This document shows positions 8,741 through 17,689 of a DNA stretch of 64,000 bases, in pieces. The stretch lies in assembly GCF_000218875.1 (NCBI RefSeq), contig NC_015709.1:744001-808000 (forward strand), given 5' to 3'. A program made the translations under genes and the position numbers. This stretch comes from Zymomonas mobilis subsp. pomaceae ATCC 29192 (GTDB lineage: Bacteria > Pseudomonadota > Alphaproteobacteria > Sphingomonadales > Sphingomonadaceae). The notes under the pieces are model-generated. The model ran no database searches, was not told where the DNA came from, and worked only from the letters and a program-made list of their open reading frames with translations. The first letter of the stretch is position 1. The number at the start of each line of letters is the position of its first letter.

Positions 8741-11242
8741 CTAATGTACTTTGCGCCCTTTTTGTGTACGCAAGGTTGGCACAGCGGAGGCGGGATCATC
8801 TGGCCATGGATGGCGAGGATACCGTCCCCGCATCTCTTTGGCGACCATTTTCCAACTTCCTGCCCAAAAATCGGGCAAATTTGTTGTGGTCTGAATAGGA
8901 CGGCCTGCGGGTGAAACGAGACGAAAAACCAACGCCACCCTTCCATTGGCTAACATCGGATGGTTTTTCATCCCGAATAAAGCCTGGGGCCTTACTTCAA
9001 CCGCAGGCCCTCCTTCGGCTTGATAATCAATAACATGGCTGCTGCCTGCGGGTGTTATCAATCGTGCCGGTGCCCAATCCTCTAGTTGCTGTTTCCCCTG
9101 CCAACCCAAAAGATTGTCCAATGCCTGCGATAAAGCGGTAGGGGCGATTTGATCCAGACGTCGACACCCCTTTAAAATCGGTTCTAACCAGATCGCCTGT
9201 TTTTCTAACAAGGCGTTATCGCTTAGATCGGGAAGATTATCTCTTATCTCATCCGATTGGGCAGCAAGAAAAGCCCATCGTTGACGTAAAGTACACGCCG
9301 TTTCCGGCCATGGAAGAATATTCAAGCCATATTGCTGCACAGCCTCGAGTAAAGCCGCCGCGATCATCGATTCATCAGGTGAATCATCACGCCCTTTACT
9401 GAGGATAACAGCCCCTAAGCGCTGCCTTCTCTGGGGCTCAACAGCATAATTCTCTTTATTCAACTGAACGAGATGCTCTGTCATAATTTTGTCTGAAAAA
9501 AGCGCCGTTATATCTTCTTTATCAAGAGGCGCTGCGGCTATAATCCGTGCCGATTGGGCAGAACCTTGCGCTTCTGCAACGGCTAACCATTCATGACGGG
9601 CTAGGGGTGAAGCTGGGTCTAGTTGGAATCCTCTTCCACCCACAGATAGCCATTGGGACCCCGTTGAATCGCGCCTTTTTGCGACCCGATCAGGAAAAGC
9701 CAAAGCGATACAAATACCGATATGATTTTCATTATCGGGCGTAGGTGGGGTAGAGGATGAAATACCGGCTAATTTTTGCCATCTTGCCGCTAAATCCCGT
9801 GCTTTTTGGGCACGTGGCCCTCTATCACGACGAAAACGGGCTAAACGGCTTTCAAGGTCACAGTCTAACCCGCCTAACCCGCGTTCTGATAATAAGACAG
9901 CCATATCCGCTGCCATTTTTCCCAGTCCTCTTTCTTTCGCCGCTAAAAGCATATGGCCCAGAGGTAAAGACATCGGTAAACGCGTTAAGGCCTCACCATG
10001 AGGTAACGGGCGATTTTCTGCATTAATCGCCTCTAAATTGCGTAATCGCGTATAGGCTTCTTCAATCCCGCTTGAAGGGGGGGCGTCAATCCAACGCAAT
10101 TTCCGAGGATCATCAAGTCCCCACAAAGCGGACTCAAGCGTTAAAGTCGAAAGATCGGCTTCGGTAATCTCGGGTGGATCATAGGGCGATAAACCAGCTT
10201 GAGCGGCTTCTTCCCATAATCGCCAAACATAGCCGACGGTCTGTCGCCCTGCCCGTCCTGCGCGTTGATCGGCTGAAGCGCGACTGACACGCTCTGTTAC
10301 TAATCGGGTTAAACCCGCTTGCCGATCATAACGGGCACGGCGCGTTAATCCAGAATCAACAACAATAGAAATGCCATCCAGTGTCAAACTTGTTTCCGCG
10401 ATAGCACTGGCTAATACCAGTTTTCGTTTTCCTTTTTCGGCGGGTAAAATTGCCGCCCTTTGTTCTTTAGGGTCAATCACACCATGCAAGCGATAGAGAC
10501 AGATATTGGACGGTAAATCTTTTAATAAAGCCGCTGTCCGTTCAATCTCGCCTAGACCGGGTAAAAAAGCTAAAAGGCCGCCTTCATTTTCCTGTAAAGC
10601 TCGCCGGATTATGGCCGCCATATTTTGTTCAATCGAGATTTCAGCTTGACGCCCGACATAATTATAATGAAGCGGATAACAGCGTCCCTGACTTTCAAAA
10701 ACGGGGGCTATCCCCCTATCCTCTTCGGCCATTAATGCCGAAAAACGTGTCCCGTCCATCGTGGCGGACATAGCAATCAACCTTAAATCAGGTCGCAAGG
10801 CGGCTTGAATATCTAACGCGAGCGCTAAAGAAAAATCGCTATCCAAACTGCGTTCGTGAATCTCATCAAATAAAACGGCCGATATACCCTGTAATTCAGG
10901 GTCTTTCTGAATATAATGTCGAAAAATACCCTCGGTCACGACCAGTATGCGGGTATCTTTAGAACGCTTGGATTCCATCCTCGTGGCATAACCTATTTGA
11001 TGCCCCACAGGCTCACCCAGCATAGCCGCCATCCGCTCGGCGGCGGCTTTGGCCGCCAATCTACGCGGTGATAATAAGATTATTTGTCCATCACACCATG
11101 CTTCTTGCAGCAAACAAGGCGCTAATCCTGTTGTTTTTCCTGCCCCCGGAGGTGCAATCAGCACGGCATTGCTACGTTTTTGCAAAGCACTCAACAGAGA
11201 AGGAATGATCTGAGTAACCGGTAAATCAGGAAAAGAAGACAA
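8741..11242 (-). CDS. hrpB: ATP-dependent helicase HrpB
   Basis: An 833-residue DEAH-family superfamily 2 helicase. Motif I is APPGAGKTT (about residues 31-39), motif II is DEIH (about 127-130), motif III is SATMD, and QRAGRAGR near residue 340 is motif VI. The long C-terminal region carrying AxxFPDRVA (here ALAFPDRVAKRR) is typical of HrpB rather than HrpA. The biochemical role in bacteria is little known; it is probably RNA-related. It converges with the GT32 gene. The polyprenyl synthase stop lies 40 bases upstream on the same strand, so the two may be co-transcribed. Confidence 0.93.
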   Translation of the reverse strand: MSSFPDLPVTQIIPSLLSALQKRSNAVLIAPPGAGKTTGLAPCLLQEAWCDGQIILLSPRRLAAKAAAERMAAMLGEPVGHQIGYATRMESKRSKDTRILVVTEGIFRHYIQKDPELQGISAVLFDEIHERSLDSDFSLALALDIQAALRPDLRLIAMSATMDGTRFSALMAEEDRGIAPVFESQGRCYPLHYNYVGRQAEISIEQNMAAIIRRALQENEGGLLAFLPGLGEIERTAALLKDLPSNICLYRLHGVIDPKEQRAAILPAEKGKRKLVLASAIAETSLTLDGISIVVDSGLTRRARYDRQAGLTRLVTERVSRASADQRAGRAGRQTVGYVWRLWEEAAQAGLSPYDPPEITEADLSTLTLESALWGLDDPRKLRWIDAPPSSGIEEAYTRLRNLEAINAENRPLPHGEALTRLPMSLPLGHMLLAAKERGLGKMAADMAVLLSERGLGGLDCDLESRLARFRRDRGPRAQKARDLAARWQKLAGISSSTPPTPDNENHIGICIALAFPDRVAKRRDSTGSQWLSVGGRGFQLDPASPLARHEWLAVAEAQGSAQSARIIAAAPLDKEDITALFSDKIMTEHLVQLNKENYAVEPQRRQRLGAVILSKGRDDSPDESMIAAALLEAVQQYGLNILPWPETACTLRQRWAFLAAQSDEIRDNLPDLSDNALLEKQAIWLEPILKGCRRLDQIAPTALSQALDNLLGWQGKQQLEDWAPARLITPAGSSHVIDYQAEGGPAVEVRPQALFGMKNHPMLANGRVALVFRLVSPAGRPIQTTTNLPDFWAGSWKMVAKEMRGRYPRHPWPDDPASAVPTLRTQKGRKVH

Positions 11243-11282
11243 AGCGCAAAGAGCCTTATAAATAAAATACCCGTATTTCTTC

Positions 11283-12296
11283 TTAATAAGCGCGCGCTAT
11301 AGTGAACTCCACCGTTTCTAAAAGCGCCTCTTTCACCGCATTATCGGGAAAAGCTTTTAAAGAAGACATTGCCTTATCGCCATATTCATGGGCCCGTTTT
11401 AAGGTGTCTGTTAAAGCGTCGGTTTTGACCAATAAATCTTTGGCGATCATCAAATCTTCATTTGAAATCCGTCGGCCTTCTATGGCTTCACGCCAGAAAA
11501 TACGATCTTTATCATCCCCTCGCTTATAAGCCAGAATGACAGGCAGCGTTACTTTGCCGTCGCGGAAATCGTCGCCGACCCCTTTACCCATGGTCTCACT
11601 ATCGGACATATAATCAATAGCATCATCGACCAATTGAAAGGCAATACCTAAATATTGCCCATAATTGGCAAGGTTTTGTTCCAAAATATCAGAACAGCCC
11701 GCCATAACAGCGGCAATGCGGCAAGATGCTGCAAATAAAACTGCTGTTTTAGCCCCAATAATAGACAAATATCGCGGCTCGTCGGTTTCAACCTGATATT
11801 GGGATACCAGCTGATCGACTTCCCCTTGGGTAATAACCGCCGCCGCATTGGCAAGGATGTCTAACGCGCGCAAAGAGCCAGATTCGACCATCATTTCAAA
11901 AGCACGGCTTAATAAAAAATCACCAACCAGCACAGTCGGCCCATTACCCCAGATATTATTAGCGGTGCGCTTACCCCGTCGCAGATCGCTGTGATCAACG
12001 ACGTCATCATGCAGCAAGGTAGCCGTATGAATAAATTCAATGGCAGCCGCTAACTTATAATGGACGGTTTCAGGTTGTCCGATCAGGCGAGAACATGCCA
12101 ACATCAACATCGGGCGCATCCGCTTGCCACCACTAGAAATCAAATGGCCTGCCAATTCAGGAATAAGCGGTACTTCGCTTTGCATTCTATTAAGAATGAC
12201 GGCGTTCACAGCCTGCATATCATCAGCCACTAAACGCATAAGCGGATCGAGAGAAGCCGGTTTGGAACGGCGGGAAGAGGATAAAATAGCGGTCAT
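11283..12296 (-). CDS. ispB: Polyprenyl diphosphate synthase (octaprenyl/decaprenyl type)
   Basis: A trans-prenyltransferase that extends farnesyl diphosphate with isopentenyl diphosphate to make the ubiquinone side chain. Visible features: GGKRMRP near residue 56, the first aspartate-rich motif LLHDDVVD near residue 97, GDFLLSRAF, and the second aspartate-rich motif FQLVDDAIDY near residue 222 with the IspB-like MGKGVGDDFRDGK after it. I chose the ATG at 12296 (337 residues, usual size); a GTG at 12344 would add 16 residues unlike the family. The chain length of the product cannot be read from the sequence. Divergent from chorismate mutase. Confidence 0.9.
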   Translation of the reverse strand: MTAILSSSRRSKPASLDPLMRLVADDMQAVNAVILNRMQSEVPLIPELAGHLISSGGKRMRPMLMLACSRLIGQPETVHYKLAAAIEFIHTATLLHDDVVDHSDLRRGKRTANNIWGNGPTVLVGDFLLSRAFEMMVESGSLRALDILANAAAVITQGEVDQLVSQYQVETDEPRYLSIIGAKTAVLFAASCRIAAVMAGCSDILEQNLANYGQYLGIAFQLVDDAIDYMSDSETMGKGVGDDFRDGKVTLPVILAYKRGDDKDRIFWREAIEGRRISNEDLMIAKDLLVKTDALTDTLKRAHEYGDKAMSSLKAFPDNAVKEALLETVEFTIARAY

Positions 12297-12411
12297 GCCG
12301 GAAGGGCTGTGCCTTGATGCGTAAAGAAATACAAGCGTTGACACTTGCCCAACTTGTTTGCAACCGTCAAAAAGATACCTCCATCGCTTCGATAACTAAG
12401 GATTTTCATTT

Positions 12412-12714
12412 ATGCCCAATGATCGGTTGCAGCGCTATCGTAAAAGTATTGATAATATTGATACGGCCTTAATCTGTCTTTTAGCAGAACGATTCAAGAT
12501 TACTTCAGATGTCAGTTATTACAAGGCTGAAAAACAACTTCCCCCTGCCGATCTTGCCCGTGAAGCCGAACAGACCACACGTCTAAGGCATTTAGCTGAA
12601 TCAGCAGGGCTTAATCCGGATTTTGCGGAAGGTTTTTTACGGATGGTTATAGAAGAAGCGACCCGTCACCACCGGCTTATAAGAGACGAACTCCAAAAAA
12701 ATGGGTCTAATTAA
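12412..12714 (+). CDS. Chorismate mutase (AroQ class, monofunctional)
   Basis: A 100-residue all-helical protein converting chorismate to prephenate for phenylalanine and tyrosine synthesis. The N-terminal helix RLQRYRKSIDNIDTALICLL carries the R-x-x-ID-x-ID-x-x-(L/I)-x-x-LL pattern of the AroQ fold. The active-site lysine is expected in YYKAEKQ (about residues 38-44), followed by the loop helix REAEQTTRLRHLAE and the last helix FLRMVIEEATRHH. No prephenate dehydratase or dehydrogenase domain is fused. ATG is preceded by AAGGATTTTCATTT. Followed directly by a strong terminator, so probably a single-gene transcript. Confidence 0.88.
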   Translation: MPNDRLQRYRKSIDNIDTALICLLAERFKITSDVSYYKAEKQLPPADLAREAEQTTRLRHLAESAGLNPDFAEGFLRMVIEEATRHHRLIRDELQKNGSN

Positions 12715-12732
12715 CTTTTTTACAAAAGCGAT

Positions 12733-12773
12733 GAAAAAAAAGGCCTTTTCAAAAAGAGAAGGCCTTTTTCTTT
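12733..12773 (+). terminator. Rho-independent terminator after chorismate mutase
   Basis: AAAAAGGCCTTTTC and GAGAAGGCCTTTTT form a near-perfect stem around AAAAA, with T-rich sequence after it. Confidence 0.9.
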
Positions 12774-12891
12774 AAAAATTAAACCAAAACAAAAGTAAAT
12801 TTCATCGAAAATAGATCAGAAATATTCAAAATAACCAAGGATAAACCCTAAAAATTATCCTCATATTTTTAATTTTAAGTGATTCTTTTCG

Positions 12892-14061
12892 TCAGGCGGC
12901 CATTACCTTGGTAAAAGCAGCCTTAAAAATATTCATCTCAGCGGGTGTCCCAAGCGAAACACGTACCCAATCAGGATAATTCGGACGCGGTCCTGAAATA
13001 TGAACCTTATATTTTTTTAAAGCATCCGTGACAGATTGCCCCGGTTTTCCAACATGCAGCATGAAGAAAGAAGCCTCAGACGGTGTAAAACGATAGCCTT
13101 TTGAAGTAAGCCATGCGAAAATATTATCACGCACGGCTTTATTGTAAGCCTTTCTTCGGGCGACCAAGCCGACCTCTAATAAACTGGCTTCGGCAGCAGC
13201 AAAAGCGGGCAAAGGTGGTGTATTAAAATCAAACTGCAATAATTTTTCGAGTAAATCAGGGCGCGCAGCGGCAAAACCTAAACGAAGCCCTGCTAATCCA
13301 TAAATTTTGGAAAAGGTTCGCAAGACAATAACCTCTTTATTCTGTGCAACCAAAGGCAAGGCTGATTTAGCGTTATCACTATAGTGAATATAAGCCTCAT
13401 CCACCAAGACAATCGATCCCACAGGTTTATGGGCCAACAACCATTCAATGTCGGCCAGCGGTGTAACCACCCCTGTTGGGTTATTGGGATTACAAATATA
13501 ATAAAGACCAGCATTAGGCGCTGCGGCTAGCATAGCCTGAACATCAATTTTATGGTCTTTGGTAATCGGCACGGTTTGAATCGCTGTTAAAGCTTCACCT
13601 GAAGGCGTCATAAAAAACATATCGAATGTAGGAACCGAGTAAGCGAGGGGATGAGTCTTACTGGTAAAAGCCAAAGCCGCTGCATGAAGCGGTACCGATG
13701 AACCATTAAAAAAACGCACATAGTCGGTGGGGATATGCGCTTGTTTTCCAACAATCGCCGCAATATTTTCAGCAAATCCCATACCATAACGCCCGCTTAA
13801 CGCTATCGTTTTACTTAAAATAGTGCGGGCTTTCTCGCTGGGGCCGAGAGGATTTTCATTATAATTAATGAAGACGCCGTCTGTCACACTGTTCAATAAG
13901 GCTTCGGGGGACACAATATTTGTATCAGTCTGTAAGACATTCGCTTTTACGGCATGAGCGGCTTCACTCTGAAGTATAAAAGGCACCGCAACCGTACCTC
14001 CGACCGCCCATTGCATTAAATGCCGACGAGAAACATCAGACTTTTGCAAACTATCGCGCAT
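12892..14061 (-). CDS. HisC-like PLP aminotransferase with Tat signal peptide
   Basis: A 389-residue class I/II aminotransferase related to histidinol-phosphate aminotransferase. INYNENPLGPS near residue 65 is the HisC-like substrate loop, YICNPNNPTG near residue 188 contacts PLP, VDEAY follows, and RTFSKIYGLAGLRLGFA near residue 250 contains the Schiff-base lysine. Unlike cytosolic HisC it begins with a twin-arginine signal: SRRHLMQW (residues 11-18), a hydrophobic stretch AVGGTVAVPFIL and a likely AHA cleavage site near residue 37. Tat export of a folded, PLP-loaded enzyme to the periplasm is inferred. GGGGGA lies 7 bases before the ATG. No other histidine genes are nearby; the substrate is unknown. 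Confidence 0.85.
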   Translation of the reverse strand: MRDSLQKSDVSRRHLMQWAVGGTVAVPFILQSEAAHAVKANVLQTDTNIVSPEALLNSVTDGVFINYNENPLGPSEKARTILSKTIALSGRYGMGFAENIAAIVGKQAHIPTDYVRFFNGSSVPLHAAALAFTSKTHPLAYSVPTFDMFFMTPSGEALTAIQTVPITKDHKIDVQAMLAAAPNAGLYYICNPNNPTGVVTPLADIEWLLAHKPVGSIVLVDEAYIHYSDNAKSALPLVAQNKEVIVLRTFSKIYGLAGLRLGFAAARPDLLEKLLQFDFNTPPLPAFAAAEASLLEVGLVARRKAYNKAVRDNIFAWLTSKGYRFTPSEASFFMLHVGKPGQSVTDALKKYKVHISGPRPNYPDWVRVSLGTPAEMNIFKAAFTKVMAA

Positions 14062-14313
14062 TTTATTCCCCCTATAGCCTATACTTAGTAATATAAGCGG
14101 CTATTAAAGAATGAATAATCCCGGATATTCAACACCATTCTTCATTGAAGGAGATAATAATATACGTATTTTTTGCCATTATTTATAATAATAAATTAAA
14201 TAAAAACCAAATATATTAACCCTATTTCAATAGGGCATTATCCAAGAACTCTATTAATAATAAAGTTCTCAGATAATAAAGATCAAGATGAAATTAATTT
14301 TTACTTTTAAAAG

Positions 14314-15141
14314 TTAAAGAGAAATATTTTTTCCCTGTTCTCCGGCAATTTCAATGATATATTGCCATGCCATACGACCCGAGAGGCCGCTTCTGGAACG
14401 AACCCAAGATAAAGCCTGCTTTTCATCCAGTTGTAAACCAAAACGGGCAGCATAGCCGCGCACCATTTCAATATAAGTATCCTGATTACACACATGAAAA
14501 CCAAGATTAAGACCAAAACGATCAGCCAAAGCTAATTGATCATCTAAAACATCCCGCGCAAAAGAAGCCTCCGTATGCTGCACTTCACGCGCCACAATAT
14601 GACGGCGATTGGCCGTAACATAGAGTCGGGCATTTTCAGGCCTAGCTTCGGCCCCACCTTCTAACAAAGACCGTAAAAGACGGGGCGCAGAGCTTCCTTC
14701 TTCAAAACCAAGATCATCGACAAATAAAACAAAACTACGCGGTTGATCCGCGATATGACCAAATAAATCGGGTAAAGTATCAACCCGTTCCCCTGCAACT
14801 TCTATCAGGGCGATGGGTGCCCCTTCTTTTTGTAATTCACCAACGACTGACTTACAAAGTGCGGATTTCCCACTGCCGCGTGATCCCCATAACAAAACAT
14901 CATGGGCCGCAACACGATTAGCCAGACGCGCAGTATTATCTAATAAAGCCTTCTTCTGAACATCTACCCCCGCCAAACATTCCAATGGGAAGGGTTTAAA
15001 AGAGCGGGTGGCAATCAAACTTTTGTCACGCCAAACATAAGCAGGGGCCGCTAGGGGATCTGCCAAAACCGGAGGAGGTGGCGCAAGACGTTCTAAAGCA
15101 TCCGCAATGCGTTTAAGCGTAGTATCATCAGAAGCAAGCAT
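14314..15141 (-). CDS. DUF815-family P-loop ATPase
   Basis: A 275-residue AAA-like ATPase. Walker A is WGSRGSGKSAL near residue 85, Walker B is FVLFVDDLGFE near residue 138, and a sensor-1-like segment LYVTANRRHIV lies near residue 175. The order and spacing fit the DUF815 family found widely in alphaproteobacteria; its function is not established. AAGG lies upstream of the ATG. The 250 bases downstream are AT-rich without a gene; the 205 bases upstream likewise. Confidence 0.85.
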   Translation of the reverse strand: MLASDDTTLKRIADALERLAPPPPVLADPLAAPAYVWRDKSLIATRSFKPFPLECLAGVDVQKKALLDNTARLANRVAAHDVLLWGSRGSGKSALCKSVVGELQKEGAPIALIEVAGERVDTLPDLFGHIADQPRSFVLFVDDLGFEEGSSAPRLLRSLLEGGAEARPENARLYVTANRRHIVAREVQHTEASFARDVLDDQLALADRFGLNLGFHVCNQDTYIEMVRGYAARFGLQLDEKQALSWVRSRSGLSGRMAWQYIIEIAGEQGKNISL

Positions 15142-15346
15142 ATCTTTTTACCTTAAGAATTCTATAAAACGAGTATTCTGTCTCATAAATTACAATTTAG
15201 ACGCATTAGAAATTATATTTTCTTCTCTAAAAATAAAAGAAACAGCCTAAATCGAGACCCCAAAAAATTGGTCTAAATTCACGGAAAATCGACAAAAATA
15301 ATAATAATTTCAATGTCTTATTAACTTATCCTAGAGGCTAATCAAT

Positions 15347-16693
15347 TTAGCGCCCTGGGGGTGCTAAACGGATTAATATCCCTCCATTAGGATCATCACA
15401 AATCAACCAAAGCGCGCCATCAGGTCCCTGCGTTACATCACGCACAGAATGTCCCATCGGCCAACGATCCGTTTCACGCACTTTTTCCCCCTTTATCTCC
15501 ATCCTTACCAGCATCTGGCTAGCGAGACCGCCAATAAAGGCGTTTCCTTTCCATTCAGGAAAAAGATTGCCTGTGTAAAAAGCGAGCGAAGAAGGGGCAA
15601 GGCTCGTACTCCAACTCCATTTAGGGCCAACAAATTCTTGATGGGTTACATTGGATTCTGTTGTGGGCGTGTTGCTTGCTGCGGTCGCTTGTTCTGACAC
15701 GATAGGCCAACCATAATTAGCCCCTTTTCTAATCAGATTAAGTTCATCACCCCCATTTTGACCAATTTCATTTTCCCAAAAAAGACCATCGGGAGAAAAG
15801 GCCAAGCCCAAAGGATTGCGATGTCCTGATGTCCATATTTGAGATTTTAAAAAACTGGTGCCATTGAAAGGATTATCCGGAGGAATACGTCCAATATCCG
15901 TAATTCTTACAATTTTCCCAAGATTAATACTCATATCTTGGGCAGAGGCGGGCTGGTGACGATCGCCACTTGAAATAAACAGAGATTTATCAGGCGCAAA
16001 AACCATTCTGGCCCCAAATTCCAGATTACCTTCTGTCTTTGGATCTTGACGCCAGATAACGGATAAACCGGATAATCGCCCACCGCCCTTATTATCAAAG
16101 ATCAATTCCGCACGCCCGACGACAGCACCGACAATTGTTTTATCAAAGGATTCATTGCCATTATTTTCAGCTGGAATTTCTGCTGATAATTGCGAATTTT
16201 TATTTTTTCCAACAGTACTCGTCTCTGTCCAGCTGAGATATATTAGATGATTCCGGTCAAAATCAGGATGCAAGGCTATATCGAGCAAGCCCCCCTGCCC
16301 GGCATCTGAAACGGCAGGTAAATTCCTAATAATGCCGATCTGATTATCAGGATGCCATAACTTAATTTCGCCTGATTTCTCCGTAACTAACAAACGACCA
16401 TCAGGCAAAAAAGACATCGCAGTAGGATGCGCGAATTTTGCTAATTCATGGACAATAAAAGGCCGTCGATCAACCGGTGTTAGCTGACCTTGAAGGACGC
16501 TGACAGACTCACCGCTTTCATCACTCTTTGCGGCTAATTCAGCATCTATCGCCTTGTGATACTTTTTAATGACGTTGCAACCACTGAGCAGAAAGGCCGA
16601 TAAAAAAACACTTCCCCATGTAAAAACAGCCTTCCCCCTTATCCGCTGGCCAAAAGAACGGTTAAACAAGGGGGCTTTCGGGTGTTTGATCAT
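15347..16693 (-). CDS. Lipoprotein PQQ-dependent sugar dehydrogenase-like protein
   Basis: About 448 residues. The N-terminus has a hydrophobic segment ending in the lipobox LLSGCN, so it should be a lipoprotein in the cell envelope. The rest resembles soluble aldose dehydrogenases / sorbosone dehydrogenases of the YliI type, a six-bladed beta propeller: AHPTAMSFLPDGRLLVTEK near the start, LLDIALHPDFDRNHLIYLSW, FISSGDRH, IWTSGHRNPLGLAFSPDG and EIGQNGGDELNLI. These correspond to the PQQ and calcium binding surface of the family. It would oxidise sugars at C1, but the substrate and true PQQ binding are inferred. I prefer the ATG at 16693, which has GGAAGAAAG upstream, over one at 16711. An asparagine/serine-rich insert of about 25 residues lies near residue 180. 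Confidence 0.82.
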   Translation of the reverse strand: MIKHPKAPLFNRSFGQRIRGKAVFTWGSVFLSAFLLSGCNVIKKYHKAIDAELAAKSDESGESVSVLQGQLTPVDRRPFIVHELAKFAHPTAMSFLPDGRLLVTEKSGEIKLWHPDNQIGIIRNLPAVSDAGQGGLLDIALHPDFDRNHLIYLSWTETSTVGKNKNSQLSAEIPAENNGNESFDKTIVGAVVGRAELIFDNKGGGRLSGLSVIWRQDPKTEGNLEFGARMVFAPDKSLFISSGDRHQPASAQDMSINLGKIVRITDIGRIPPDNPFNGTSFLKSQIWTSGHRNPLGLAFSPDGLFWENEIGQNGGDELNLIRKGANYGWPIVSEQATAASNTPTTESNVTHQEFVGPKWSWSTSLAPSSLAFYTGNLFPEWKGNAFIGGLASQMLVRMEIKGEKVRETDRWPMGHSVRDVTQGPDGALWLICDDPNGGILIRLAPPGR

Positions 16694-17126
16694 GGCAATT
16701 CTTTCTTCCATTATCCGAAAAGAGGGTATTTAAGATGCGACATAGCAGATATTCAAAAGCAAAAGAGTGAAAAACAGTTCAAAAATAATCAAAGCCAAAA
16801 ATCTTTAGAAGAAAATTTTTTATCCGGCTTATTTTTCTCCATAACCCTGAAAATAAGCAATATTATAGATATATCCTCTTGTAGGAAGCGACGAAAATCT
16901 GTATATAATTAGTGATCTCCTCGACATAGACGGTCTTTGTTGGGGCTGGTACTCTTTCAGTGCCGGCAGGATAACCTGTGTAAATAGGCTTATATAACCT
17001 TAAGGTATCATGAGCACCGATCAGATATTAAAGCCGCGTACGAAAATGAGAATAAATCTCGCTGATTAACACTGCCAAAACCTTAAATCATAAGGTTTAA
17101 AGGCAAAAGACGGAACAGACAGGGCT
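16694..17126 (+). promoter_or_regulatory. Intergenic region and likely structured leader of the rimP-nusA-infB operon
   Basis: No gene is visible in the 433 bases between the divergent dehydrogenase and rimP. At 16945-16967 GCTGGTAC and GTGCCGGC can form an 8-bp stem (two G:U) around a 7-base loop, and smaller hairpins follow. Leaders upstream of rimP are known in other proteobacteria; I cannot confirm membership of that RNA family. Confidence 0.4.
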
Positions 17127-17684
17127 ATGACAGATCCGGCAGAAAAAAAACCTCTCGTGGATATTCCCGCGATTACAGCCTTGATTGAACCCGAAGTTAA
17201 AAAGTTAGGTTTAGACTTGGTACGGATTGCTATGCTGGGTGGGAAAAGCGATCCGACTTTACAGATAATGGCAGAACGCCCTGATACACGGCAAATCGGC
17301 CTTACTGAATGTGAAACGTTATCACGCCGTATTTCTGACATACTGGATGAAACCGATCCGGTAGAAAGTGCTTACCGCCTTGAGGTTAGTTCCCCCGGTA
17401 TTGATCGGCCTTTGACCCGTCTAAAAGATTATCAAGATTGGCAGGGCTTTTCCGCCCGTATTAAACTATCAGAACCGATAGATGGTCGAAAACAATTTGA
17501 TGGCGTTTTACTAGGACTTGATGAAAAGAACGAAGCTATTGTCATCGACTGTGTTAAAATTGGTCGTAAGACGCTATCTTTTACGGCTATTGAACGTGCG
17601 AAATTATTGTTGACTGATGCGCTTATCGCCGCCACCCAACCGCTGACTAGCGAAGGTGCCGACCAGATTGTAAGAGAAGGATGA
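17127..17684 (+). CDS. rimP: Ribosome maturation factor RimP
   Basis: A 185-residue protein of the RimP/YhbC family, needed for 30S subunit maturation. Visible family features are LDLVRIAMLGGKSDPTLQIM near residue 30, the conserved ECETLSRRISDILDETDPV near residue 60, and YRLEVSSPGIDRPL near residue 88, the most conserved segment, followed by the C-terminal SH3-like domain. It is the first gene of the rimP-nusA-ylxR-infB unit; its stop overlaps an upstream in-frame ATG of nusA. Confidence 0.95.
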   Translation: MTDPAEKKPLVDIPAITALIEPEVKKLGLDLVRIAMLGGKSDPTLQIMAERPDTRQIGLTECETLSRRISDILDETDPVESAYRLEVSSPGIDRPLTRLKDYQDWQGFSARIKLSEPIDGRKQFDGVLLGLDEKNEAIVIDCVKIGRKTLSFTAIERAKLLLTDALIAATQPLTSEGADQIVREG

Positions 17685-17689
17685 CCGAT

